From Candidatus Magasanikiibacteriota bacterium (GTDB lineage: Bacteria > Patescibacteriota > Patescibacteriia > Magasanikbacterales > GWA2-37-8): a DNA stretch of 7,018 nt. The stretch covers positions 1-7,018 of the forward strand of contig CAIOJG010000154.1 in assembly GCA_903858555.1 (NCBI GenBank), read 5' to 3'. This document shows positions 1-6,237 of this stretch, piece by piece (position 1 is the stretch's first letter; each line of letters opens with the position of its first letter). A program made the translations under genes and the position numbers. Under the pieces are notes generated by a model. It saw nothing but the letters and a program-made list of their open reading frames with translations, was not told the origin of the DNA and searched no databases.

Positions 1-27
1 GAAGCTAAAGATTGGGAAAGAATTTAG
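1..27 (+). CDS. possible 3' end of an upstream gene
   Basis: Frame 1 is open from the window edge and reads EAKDWERI followed by TAG. This charged, hydrophilic octapeptide would be a plausible protein C-terminus. The promoter of the next operon begins at the very next base, as expected of a compact genome. Frame 2 is also open for nine codons before a TGA, so the choice of frame is not secure. Nothing can be said about function. Confidence 0.3.
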   Translation, partial: EAKDWERI

Positions 28-56
28 TTGACGAATTGCCAATTTTGGAGTATGAT
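28..56 (+). promoter_or_regulatory. sigma70-type promoter of the regulator/exporter operon
   Basis: A TTGACG -35 hexamer (28-33) is separated by exactly 17 nt from a TATGAT -10 hexamer (51-56). Each differs from consensus at one position. Transcription would start near 62-64, leaving a leader of about 20 nt before the ATG at 84. The last two bases of the -10 box are the first two of the palindrome at 55-78, so a protein bound there should block polymerase. No other comparable promoter was seen before ribB, so this one probably drives all six downstream genes. Confidence 0.72.
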
Positions 57-78
57 AAGTATGATTAATCATACTTAT
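55..78. promoter_or_regulatory. perfect 24-bp palindrome, probable operator
   Basis: Bases 55-66 are the exact reverse complement of 67-78, with half-site ATAAGTATGATT and no spacer. The palindrome overlaps the -10 box and covers the predicted transcription start, six bases ahead of the AbrB-like gene. Two-fold symmetric DNA here suits a dimeric or tetrameric swapped-hairpin (SpoVT/AbrB) regulator, so autoregulation is the simplest inference. It could instead act as a weak terminator for the upstream gene, since an ATTTTAT tract follows. A stem with no spare loop bases and little G+C would be a poor terminator. Confidence 0.6.
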
Positions 79-83
79 TTTAT

Positions 84-308
84 ATGGAAAAATCTAAAAA
101 CAGTTCGGTTTTTGGTGAATTTGTTGGTACCACCAGTATGGGGCAACGCGGTCAGGTGGTTATACCAAAAGAAGCCCGTGAGCGTCTAGGCGCTAAAGCT
201 GGGGATAAGTTTTTGGTCGTAGTTCATTATGGAAAATTGATTCTTTTGTCTGAAAAAGATATGAAATCAATGGTAAAAAATATTACTAAACATCTTAAAT
301 TAAAATAA
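84..308 (+). CDS. AbrB/SpoVT-type swapped-hairpin DNA-binding protein
   Basis: This 74-residue protein has a SpoVT-AbrB domain at about residues 14-56. It shows the family pattern GQRGQVVIPKEARERLG, then a KAGDKF turn and a hydrophobic strand pair (FLVVV and KLILL). The family dimerises through swapped beta hairpins and binds DNA with basic residues of the first loop; here R22, K29, R32 and R34 are available. The last 18 residues are lysine-rich and may add nonspecific DNA affinity. The start at 84 is kept because the next ATG (codon 19) would remove the first strand. No SD precedes it. As the first gene behind a promoter/operator, it probably controls its own operon. AbrB-fold antitoxins are of similar size, but no toxin gene adjoins. 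Confidence 0.85.
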   Translation: MEKSKNSSVFGEFVGTTSMGQRGQVVIPKEARERLGAKAGDKFLVVVHYGKLILLSEKDMKSMVKNITKHLKLK

Positions 309-315
309 TTGTTAT

Positions 316-1911
316 ATGTCATTTTTTAAAACAAAAAAGTTTTATGTTGGTTTGTTGGTTGTGGTAGCATTGTCTGGTTATGGAGTATACAAACACAATC
401 TTGCCACCAAGACCGTAGCTTACGATACTATAAAAGTGGAACGTGGTACATTGTTGCAAACCGTTGATGCCACCGGTCAAATTCAATCCGCTAATGATAT
501 TTCTTTAAAATTTGAAATTCCAGGCATTCTTAGTAATGTTAATGTAAAGGAAGGGGACACAGTGAAAGCCGGGCAGTTACTTGGCAATTTGCGTTTGACA
601 GAATTAAACGCGGCTGTCGCTCAAGCTCAAGCTAATTTAAATAAGCAATTAGCCGGCTCTACACCGGATTATATTGCTCAACTTCAGGCTTCTCTAGATA
701 AAGCTAAGAATGATTTAAATCAGGCACAAGGTAGCGGTGATGGTGTAGAAAACAGTAAATTAGTTCAGAATTCTTATGATGATTTGTCTGCTACTTTGCA
801 ATCGGTGCAAGTCACTTTGTCTACATCCATGACAGCAGCCGATAATATTTTGGGCGTTGATAATACTTTGGCTAACAGTGACTTTGTCAATTACTTGTCA
901 ATTTCCAATTCTTCAAATTTAAATACTGCCAAGTTGAAATATTCCGAGGCTAAAAAGATAAAATCAGATTTTGATTTACTTGCCAATTTCGTTACCAGAG
1001 ATTCTTCGCACACTGACATTGACCAGGTCGCGCAAAAAGGAGAAGAGGCGTTGTTGGCGATGAAAGATTGTTTGTTTTATGTCTCAAGTGTTTTAGATAA
1101 TACTCCTCCGGTAGGAGCGTTTCCACAGTCATCTTTGGATCTGTTAAAAACTAACATCCAAGGAGCCAGAACTACAGTTACTACCAAATATGCTTCTTTG
1201 CTTGACGCAACCCACGCGATTGTGAGTGCCCGTAATAATTATTCATCTTTGCAATCGTTGGTAGACAAAGCTCAAGCCGCTCTCAAAGACGCACAAAATC
1301 CTCCACGTGAAGTTGATGTAGCTTCATATCGCGCCGCTTTAGAACAAGCTGTCGCCAGTCGTGATAAAGCAATCATTAAAGCACCAATAGATGGTATTAT
1401 AACCCAAGTAAATAATAAAGTTGGTGAGACTATGGATCCTACCGGCGTTGCTTTTGAGCTTCTTTCACCACATTATGAAATTCAAGTTGATGTTTCCGAA
1501 ACCGATATTGCCAAATTAAAATTGGATGATGCGGTGGCTATTACTTTGGATGCGTTTGGTGAAGATGTTAAATTCTCCGGAAAAGTAATTAACATTGACC
1601 CAGGTTCGACTGTTATTCAAGATGTCGTTTATTACACCGTAAAAATAAGTTTAGATGATTCCGACAAGCCGGTGAAACCAGGTATGACCGCCAATGTAAC
1701 TATCAATACCGACAAACGTGATAATGCTCTGATCATTCCTTCACGCGCTGTACGTACTGATGGTGGGAAATTTGTGAATGTTTTGGAAAATAATCAAGAA
1801 GTAAAAAAAGAAATTAAACTTGGTATTAAAGGAAATGATGGTAAAGTAGAAGTTTTAGATGGCTTAGATGAAGGTCAGCAAGTAATACTTGGTCTTCAAT
1901 CCGCCAAATAA
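316..1911 (+). CDS. HlyD/MacA-like membrane-fusion (adaptor) protein with long helical insert
   Basis: The 531-residue adaptor is anchored by one N-terminal membrane helix (about 9-26) after a short basic stretch; no lipobox was seen. The first lipoyl-like half motif spans about 50-92 (GILSNVNVKEGDTVKAGQLL) and the second about 351-385 (IIKAPIDGIITQVNNKVGE). A beta-barrel (about 388-470, ending KPGMTANVTI) and a membrane-proximal domain (about 470-531, LIIPSRAV then DGLDEGQQVILG) follow. This is the periplasmic adaptor order of MacAB-TolC systems, where the protein couples permease to exit duct. About 250 residues lie between the lipoyl halves, well over the roughly 100-residue hairpin usual in MacA, with Gln/Ala/Lys-rich coiled-coil stretches at both ends and a Ser/Asn/Thr-rich middle. 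No outer-membrane TolC-like gene is nearby. The start lies 7 nt after the regulator's TAA, without an SD. Confidence 0.88.
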   Translation: MSFFKTKKFYVGLLVVVALSGYGVYKHNLATKTVAYDTIKVERGTLLQTVDATGQIQSANDISLKFEIPGILSNVNVKEGDTVKAGQLLGNLRLTELNAAVAQAQANLNKQLAGSTPDYIAQLQASLDKAKNDLNQAQGSGDGVENSKLVQNSYDDLSATLQSVQVTLSTSMTAADNILGVDNTLANSDFVNYLSISNSSNLNTAKLKYSEAKKIKSDFDLLANFVTRDSSHTDIDQVAQKGEEALLAMKDCLFYVSSVLDNTPPVGAFPQSSLDLLKTNIQGARTTVTTKYASLLDATHAIVSARNNYSSLQSLVDKAQAALKDAQNPPREVDVASYRAALEQAVASRDKAIIKAPIDGIITQVNNKVGETMDPTGVAFELLSPHYEIQVDVSETDIAKLKLDDAVAITLDAFGEDVKFSGKVINIDPGSTVIQDVVYYTVKISLDDSDKPVKPGMTANVTINTDKRDNALIIPSRAVRTDGGKFVNVLENNQEVKKEIKLGIKGNDGKVEVLDGLDEGQQVILGLQSAK

Positions 1912-1912
1912 T

Positions 1913-2638
1913 ATGCCTCCAATCATTGAGCTGCAAAATGTTTCCAAAGAGTATCACAACGAAGATGTGGTGACTCCGGTTTTACACAATCTTAATTTTA
2001 AGATTGAAAAAGGTGAATTTGTGGCGATAATGGGGCCTAGTGGATCTGGAAAGTCTACCCTGATGCACATCCTGGGTTTTCTGGACAAGATTACGTCTGG
2101 TAAATATTTTTTTGAAGGACGCGATGTTAGTACTTTAGAAGATGATGAATTGGCGCAAATGCGTGGTAATTCAATTGGTTTTGTTTTTCAAGCTTTTCAT
2201 TTGTTGCCACGCACTACCATTTTGGAAAATGTAATGCTCCCTTTGATTTATACCAACGTCCCGGAAAAAGAAAGAATAAAACGCGCCACTGAGGCATTGG
2301 ATTCAGTCGGACTATCACATCGTTTACAGTTTAGTCCGGGACAACTTTCCGGTGGTGAAAAACAGCGGGCTGCCATCGCGCGCGCTTTAGTAAATAACCC
2401 GTCGGTAATTTTTGCGGATGAACCAACCGGAAATTTGGATTCAAAATCCGGCTTACAAGTAATGAAAATTTTACAAAAATTAAATTTAGAAGGGCACACT
2501 ATTATTTTGGTAACTCACGAAAAATATACCGCCGATCACGCTAAAAGAATTTTACGCGTTAGTGACGGAGAAATAATTTCCGACGAGCAGGTAAAAGTTC
2601 GTTTGATTGCAAAAGACGCGGAAGATCTCGTAAAATAA
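1913..2638 (+). CDS. ABC transporter ATPase, LolD/MacB-type
   Basis: This 241-residue nucleotide-binding subunit powers the exporter from the cytoplasm. All motifs are intact: Walker A GPSGSGKST (41-49), Q-loop Gln93 in FVFQAFHLLP, signature LSGGEKQR (145-152), Walker B VIFADEP with catalytic Glu170, D-loop NLDS and switch His202 in VTHE. The FQAFHLLP stretch and the short length are typical of the MacB/LolD/FtsE branch of type VII (mechanotransmission) ABC systems. The ATG at 1913 is preferred over a TTG at 1889, which would overlap the adaptor by 23 nt and add eight residues the family does not need. The stop of the adaptor and this start form TAATATG, with one base between them, suggesting translational coupling. 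The C-terminal tail (about 225-241) is charged. Confidence 0.94.
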   Translation: MPPIIELQNVSKEYHNEDVVTPVLHNLNFKIEKGEFVAIMGPSGSGKSTLMHILGFLDKITSGKYFFEGRDVSTLEDDELAQMRGNSIGFVFQAFHLLPRTTILENVMLPLIYTNVPEKERIKRATEALDSVGLSHRLQFSPGQLSGGEKQRAAIARALVNNPSVIFADEPTGNLDSKSGLQVMKILQKLNLEGHTIILVTHEKYTADHAKRILRVSDGEIISDEQVKVRLIAKDAEDLVK

Positions 2639-2639
2639 T

Positions 2640-3875
2640 ATGAATTTATTGGAGAATATCCACGGTGTCTGGAATTTGATTGGTCGCAATAAAATGCGCT
2701 CGTTTTTGACGATGCTTGGTATTATTATCGGTATCATGTCGGTGATTATTGTCATGTCGGTAGGTGCTGGAGCACAAAGTTTGATTATCAATCAAGTTAG
2801 TAGTTTGGGATCAAACCTCGTAGGCGTTTTGCCTGGAAAGTCTGATGAAAAAGGTCCGCCGGCTTCAGCCTTTGGTGTGGTAATCACCTCACTAAAATCC
2901 GATGACATACAAGAGCTTTTAAAAGAAGATCCCCACTTTATTGCGGCCACCGGTTATGTCAAAGGCACCGATACGGTTGCTTGGGGCGATCAAAAAACTG
3001 ACACCACTTTTGTTGGTGTTAACGCTGATTTGCCAAATGTTGAAGATGCGGCGGTGGAGAAGGGTCGTTTTTTTTCGGATGACGAAGATAAAGGTTCGGA
3101 CAAAGTCGCCGTTATCGGTAGTCAGGTTGCAAAAGATTTGTTTGGTGATCAAGACCCATTGGGACAAACAATAAAAATTAAAAAAACCACTTTTAGTATT
3201 ATTGGTGTAATGAAGATGCGTGGTACTTCTGGTTTTCAAAATCAAGACAATCAAATTTTTGTACCACTCAGTACCGCTCAAAAATTATTATTAGGGATTG
3301 ATTATATTAGTTTCGCTAGATTAAAAGTAGATAATGCTGCTAATGTAAATGATTCAATGGATCAAGCTGGTACTATTTTGCGTGAACGACATAAGATTGA
3401 TCGTCCCGAAGATGATGATTTTTCGGTGCGATCCATGGCCCAAGGTTTGGATGCGATTACAAAAATTACCGATGCCTTAAAATTTTTCTTGGTGGCCGTG
3501 GCGAGTATTGCTTTGATTGTTGGCGGTGTTGGAATTATGAATATTATGTTGGCCGCGGTGCAAGAACGGACGAGAGAGATTGGATTAAGAAAAGCGGTGG
3601 GCGCTAAAAATAGTCATATTGTTCAGCAATTTTTAATTGAGACCGTGATGATTACTTTTATTGGTGGATTGCTCGGAATAATTTTAGGTGTTTTAGTCTC
3701 ATATTTTGTCGCTAAAGTTGCCCAAGGGATGGGGTATAGTTGGGATTTTGTAGTGCCGATTCCGGCTATTTTATTAGGTTGTTTTGTGTCGATTGGTATT
3801 GGATTAATATTTGGCATTACTCCTGCCCGTCACGCGTCAAAACTCGATCCAATTGAAGCTTTACGATACGAGTAA
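2640..3875 (+). CDS. MacB/FtsX-family ABC permease, copy 1
   Basis: This 411-residue integral membrane subunit has the MacB-type layout. It has a short amphipathic N-terminus, TM1 at about 22-44 (LTMLGIIIGIMSVIIVMSV), a large extracytoplasmic domain at about 46-278, then TM2 (about 281-306, IVGGVGIMNIML), TM3 (about 333-362) and TM4 (about 373-398). The cytosolic stretch after TM2, QERTREIGLRKAVGAK, is the conserved FtsX-family segment that contacts the ATPase, and the C-terminus DPIEALRYE is also typical. Such permeases do not form a classical channel; they transmit ATPase movement to the outer domain and adaptor. Unlike true MacB, the ATPase is a separate protein. The start sits one base after the ATPase stop (TAATATG). 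Substrate cannot be inferred; lipids, peptides and macrolides are all known for the family. Confidence 0.92.
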   Translation: MNLLENIHGVWNLIGRNKMRSFLTMLGIIIGIMSVIIVMSVGAGAQSLIINQVSSLGSNLVGVLPGKSDEKGPPASAFGVVITSLKSDDIQELLKEDPHFIAATGYVKGTDTVAWGDQKTDTTFVGVNADLPNVEDAAVEKGRFFSDDEDKGSDKVAVIGSQVAKDLFGDQDPLGQTIKIKKTTFSIIGVMKMRGTSGFQNQDNQIFVPLSTAQKLLLGIDYISFARLKVDNAANVNDSMDQAGTILRERHKIDRPEDDDFSVRSMAQGLDAITKITDALKFFLVAVASIALIVGGVGIMNIMLAAVQERTREIGLRKAVGAKNSHIVQQFLIETVMITFIGGLLGIILGVLVSYFVAKVAQGMGYSWDFVVPIPAILLGCFVSIGIGLIFGITPARHASKLDPIEALRYE

Positions 3876-3876
3876 T

Positions 3877-5121
3877 ATGATTAAAGCAAATTTTAAATTA
3901 GCCCTAACTTCTCTAAAAGCGCAAAAAACGCGCACGGTTTTGACGACCCTTGGGATTGCGATTGGTATCGCGGTGGTAATCACGATTATGGCCGCTGGTC
4001 GCGGTTTGGATAAATTAGTAATGGGGCAGCTCGACGTATTTTCTCCAAACACAATAAATATTGAAACCAAAGTTCCGTCCGCCAAAAAAACTTCCAACGA
4101 TAATGCTTTGGGGCAGTCAACCGGTATTACTATTACATCACTCAATGATAAAGATATTGAAACCGTTAAAAAACATCCCAATATTGTGTCGGCGTATGGT
4201 GTGGTAATAGGGCAGGCCGTAGTAAAATATGGTGGTCTCACTAAAACCACTTTGTTGTGGGGTGAAGGCGCAAATATGCCGGATGTGGAAGTGTTTAATT
4301 TATCCAGTGGTAGATTGTATACCGCGGACGAAGAAAATTCTTTGTATCAAGTGGCAGTTTTAGGTTCGGTTGTTTCGGATAAACTGTTTGGCGCAGATGA
4401 CGCGGTTGGTAAATCTATTTATATCAAAGGAAAGCCATTTAAAGTGGTAGGAGTTGCTGCTAAACGTGGCGCGATGTTTGGTATGGATATGGATAATGTG
4501 ATTTATATCCCGACCAAGACCATGCAAAAAAGAATTTTAGGAATAGACTATGTTCGTCAAATTGTGGCCAAAGCAAAAGATAAGGCGCAAATAAAAAATA
4601 CTGTCTTGGATTTGGAAGAGTCAATCCGAGAAAATCACGATATCACCGATCCCAATAAAGATGATTTTGCGGTTAACACTATGGAAGAAGCGGCCGGAAT
4701 TTTGTCTAACGTCGTTAACGGTCTGACATTTTTATTGGTGGCTTTGGTCTGTGTGTCTTTGTTGGTAGGCGGTGTGGGTATTATGAATATCATGTATGTA
4801 TCGGTATCGGAACGTACTTTTGAAATTGGTTTACGTAAAGCCATTGGCGCCAAAAATCACGACATCATGATGCAATTTTTAATGGAATCGGTAACGCTAA
4901 CTTTGGTTGGTGGTATTGTTGGAGTAATCTTAGGATCAATCTTGGCGCTGTTGGTTTATTGGATTGCGACATATTATGAATTGAGTTGGATTTATTCTAT
5001 CCCGATTTCTTCCATTTTATTATCTTTAGGCTTCTCGGCCTTCATTGGAATTTTATTTGGTCTTTATCCGGCTAAAAAAGCCGCCGCCCTCGATCCAATT
5101 GTCGCTTTAAGAAAAGAATAA
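3877..5121 (+). CDS. MacB/FtsX-family ABC permease, copy 2
   Basis: This 414-residue paralogue of the preceding gene has the same topology: TM1 about 21-41, an outer domain about 43-280, and TM2 about 283-308, TM3 about 337-364 and TM4 about 373-398. Shared landmarks include LFG followed by a variable segment and IYIKGKPFKVVGV, GIDYV, LLVGGVGIMNIM, SERTFEIGLRKAIGAK and DPIVALRKE. The outer domains differ clearly, notably just after TM1, so this is an old duplication and the two probably form a heterodimer with one adaptor and two ATPase copies. The start at 3877 is chosen because it gives the normal FtsX N-terminus (MIKANFKLALTSLKAQKTRT). A TTG at 3811 would overlap copy 1 by 65 nt and add an unrelated 22-residue leader. 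The junction with copy 1 is again TAATATG. Confidence 0.92.
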   Translation: MIKANFKLALTSLKAQKTRTVLTTLGIAIGIAVVITIMAAGRGLDKLVMGQLDVFSPNTINIETKVPSAKKTSNDNALGQSTGITITSLNDKDIETVKKHPNIVSAYGVVIGQAVVKYGGLTKTTLLWGEGANMPDVEVFNLSSGRLYTADEENSLYQVAVLGSVVSDKLFGADDAVGKSIYIKGKPFKVVGVAAKRGAMFGMDMDNVIYIPTKTMQKRILGIDYVRQIVAKAKDKAQIKNTVLDLEESIRENHDITDPNKDDFAVNTMEEAAGILSNVVNGLTFLLVALVCVSLLVGGVGIMNIMYVSVSERTFEIGLRKAIGAKNHDIMMQFLMESVTLTLVGGIVGVILGSILALLVYWIATYYELSWIYSIPISSILLSLGFSAFIGILFGLYPAKKAAALDPIVALRKE

Positions 5122-5125
5122 ATTT

Positions 5126-5740
5126 ATGAATGAAAATATTTTTGACAGCATTGAAAATATCATTGAGGATATAAAAAATGGGAAAATGGTAATAATGCTC
5201 GATGATGAAGGTAGAGAAAACGAAGGTGATTTAATTATCGCCGCGCAAAAAGTTCGACCAGAAGATATAAATTTTATGGCTACCAATGGGCGGGGTATTA
5301 TTTGTGTGCCGATGGCCGGAGAAATTTTAGATAGATTAAAACTTCCATTGATGGTTCAAAATAACGAAGATCCATTTCATACGGCTTGGACGGTGACGGT
5401 TGATGCCAAAGTTGGTGTCAGTACCGGTATATCGGCTAATGATCGCGCTCTTACTGTTCAGACTTTAATTGATCCAAAAACATTATCGACTGATTTGGAT
5501 CGCCCAGGTCATACATTTCCTTTGTGTGCTCAAGTCGGTGGAGTTTTGGTGCGCCCAGGTCATACCGAGACAGCCGTAGATTTGGCTCGTTGTGCTGGTT
5601 TTGTTCCTGCCGGTGTAATATGTGAGATTGCCAATGAAGATGGCACGATGGCACGTTCTCCGCAGCTATTTGATTTTTCCAGAAAACATAATTTGCGAAT
5701 TGGCACTATAAAAAGTTTAATTGAATTTTTAAAAAAATAA
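5126..5740 (+). CDS. ribB: 3,4-dihydroxy-2-butanone-4-phosphate synthase
   Basis: This cytosolic enzyme turns ribulose 5-phosphate into formate and 3,4-dihydroxy-2-butanone 4-phosphate, the four-carbon precursor of the riboflavin ring. At 204 residues it is a complete single-domain RibB. The acidic metal/substrate loop DDEGRENEGDL (26-36), RPGHTFPL (126-133), GHTETAVDLAR (145-155) and CEIANEDGTMAR (166-177) are all intact, so it should be active. The GTP cyclohydrolase II domain found in RibBA fusions is absent, and no other rib gene is in the window. It follows permease 2 by 4 nt (TAA, ATTT, ATG), so it is cotranscribed with the exporter and ends at a strong terminator. No FMN riboswitch fits in that gap. 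Upstream of the start there is only an A-rich purine run, not a true SD. Confidence 0.95.
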   Translation: MNENIFDSIENIIEDIKNGKMVIMLDDEGRENEGDLIIAAQKVRPEDINFMATNGRGIICVPMAGEILDRLKLPLMVQNNEDPFHTAWTVTVDAKVGVSTGISANDRALTVQTLIDPKTLSTDLDRPGHTFPLCAQVGGVLVRPGHTETAVDLARCAGFVPAGVICEIANEDGTMARSPQLFDFSRKHNLRIGTIKSLIEFLKK

Positions 5741-5749
5741 TCTTAAACA

Positions 5750-5786
5750 AAAACATCTCGACAAAGTCGGGATGTTTTATTTTTTT
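5750..5786 (+). terminator. intrinsic terminator after ribB
   Basis: A 13-bp stem (5750-5762 with 5766-5778, outer AAAACATC, inner CGAC/GTCG) has a single U-G wobble and a three-base AAA loop. It is followed by A and seven T residues (5780-5786), ten bases past the ribB stop. It should end the whole operon. Read from the other side the hairpin is followed by TGTTT, so it may also stop the minus-strand gene at 5817-6161. Confidence 0.9.
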
Positions 5787-5846
5787 CAAGACTGTCACTA
5801 CCATAATCACAAATAATTATGAGCATGGTGGTTGGGACAGTCTTGT
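5787..5846. repeat. 60-nt inverted-repeat segment with nested stems
   Basis: CAAGACTGTC at 5787-5796 is the exact reverse complement of GACAGTCTTG at 5837-5846. Inside it, CATAAT (5802-5807) pairs with ATTATG (5816-5821), while ACTACCAT can instead pair with ATGGTGGT. The 3' end and stop codon of the minus-strand gene lie within it. It abuts the ribB terminator and sits at the edge of the G+C-rich insert. It may be a transcript 3'-end structure for the minus-strand gene, or a remnant of the insertion event. Neither use is proven, and no flanking target duplication was found. Confidence 0.55.
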
Positions 5847-6161
5847 GAAAAGACTTCCGCGGTTGCGCCATACTCGCTTGTGGGTGTAGACGTTGCCGAT
5901 GCCCATCACCAAGTGGCCTTGGTAGGCGCATTCGATCCTGAACTTATCCAAAAGACTGCTCATACGCAGTCCGGTGGAGTTGAGACACAGGATCATTGGA
6001 TCTTTCGATTGGGTGATTTCGCCCTGGATTGTGCTGGGGTCTACCCAGCGCCATTTGACGCCGTAGCTTGTCAGAATGTCCAGTACCTGCCTACTCTCCG
6101 ACGCTCGGGCGTGGCAGTCGTTGAATGATGGCGCTCCGTACATGTGGATAGCGACTCGCAT
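5817..6161 (-). CDS. unrecognised 114-residue protein, foreign-looking codon use
   Basis: I do not recognise this protein. The start MRVAIHMYGAPSF at 6161 is preferred over an in-frame ATG at 6206. The later start has an AGAGG SD six bases upstream and lies about 40 nt downstream of a good promoter, whereas the 6206 ATG falls ahead of the predicted transcription start. Among two-fold C/T-ending codons C outnumbers T several-fold, opposite to the flanking genes, so the frame behaves as coding DNA of another composition. The pattern suggests a small soluble alpha/beta fold: strand 2-8, helix about 15-33, strand 36-41 (KWRWVD), strand 55-61 (PMILCLN), helix about 65-74. It has four Cys (16, 59, 78, 113) but no CxxC pair, and no signal peptide or membrane helix. 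The C-terminal 20 residues are Arg/Ser-rich. A plus-strand frame across it (5832-6128) is the less likely reading. Confidence 0.6.
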   Translation of the reverse strand: MRVAIHMYGAPSFNDCHARASESRQVLDILTSYGVKWRWVDPSTIQGEITQSKDPMILCLNSTGLRMSSLLDKFRIECAYQGHLVMGIGNVYTHKRVWRNRGSLFTRLSQPPCS

Positions 6162-6167
6162 TTCTTG

Positions 6168-6173
6168 CCTCTT
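6168..6173 (-). promoter_or_regulatory. ribosome binding site fixing the start at 6161
   Basis: Read on the minus strand, AAGAGG lies six bases before the ATG at 6161. It is the only convincing SD in the window, and it decides between this ATG and the one 45 bases upstream. Confidence 0.55.
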
Positions 6174-6208
6174 GGATGTGTGCGGGTTGAAGTCAAGGTT
6201 CCGCATAT

Positions 6209-6237
6209 TTCATAACATAAAATTCGCTGTCGGTCAA
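6209..6237 (-). promoter_or_regulatory. sigma70-like promoter of the minus-strand gene
   Basis: On the minus strand, TTGACC (6237-6232) and TATGAA (6214-6209) are exactly 17 nt apart. Transcription would begin near 6202, giving a leader of about 40 nt to the ATG at 6161. The promoter lies in the gap facing dnaG, so initiation for the two divergent genes may interfere. Confidence 0.55.

Noticed and set aside
84..308. Antitoxin of a toxin-antitoxin pair
   Set aside because: The AbrB fold and small size fit, but the next gene is a transporter adaptor and no small toxin-like gene adjoins.
1889..1912. Upstream TTG start for the ABC ATPase
   Set aside because: It would overlap the adaptor by 23 nt and add eight residues not needed by the fold; the ATG at 1913 fits the repeated TAATATG junction.
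1913..3875. FtsE-FtsX division system
   Set aside because: The ATPase is related, but the permeases have large MacB-type outer domains, occur in two copies and accompany a membrane-fusion adaptor, which points to a MacAB-like exporter.
3811..3876. Upstream TTG start for permease 2
   Set aside because: It overlaps permease 1 by 65 nt, and the extra 22 residues are unlike FtsX-family N-termini; the ATG at 3877 gives a standard start.
5832..6128. Plus-strand 98-codon frame opposite the minus-strand gene
   Set aside because: It has a TTG start, no SD and no clear promoter. Its Val/Ala/Asp/Gly richness follows from its first codon position lying opposite the C-rich third position of the minus-strand frame.
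5817..6161. Glutaredoxin or ArsC-like fold for the minus-strand product
   Set aside because: The beginning (strand, Gly-x-Pro-Ser, Cys, helix, second strand) is reminiscent, but the CxxC pair is missing and the later part does not align by eye; too weak to name.
6162..6206. First in-frame ATG (6206) as start of the minus-strand gene
   Set aside because: It lies only a few bases from the -10 box, ahead of the expected transcription start, and has no SD; the ATG at 6161 has both a leader and an SD.
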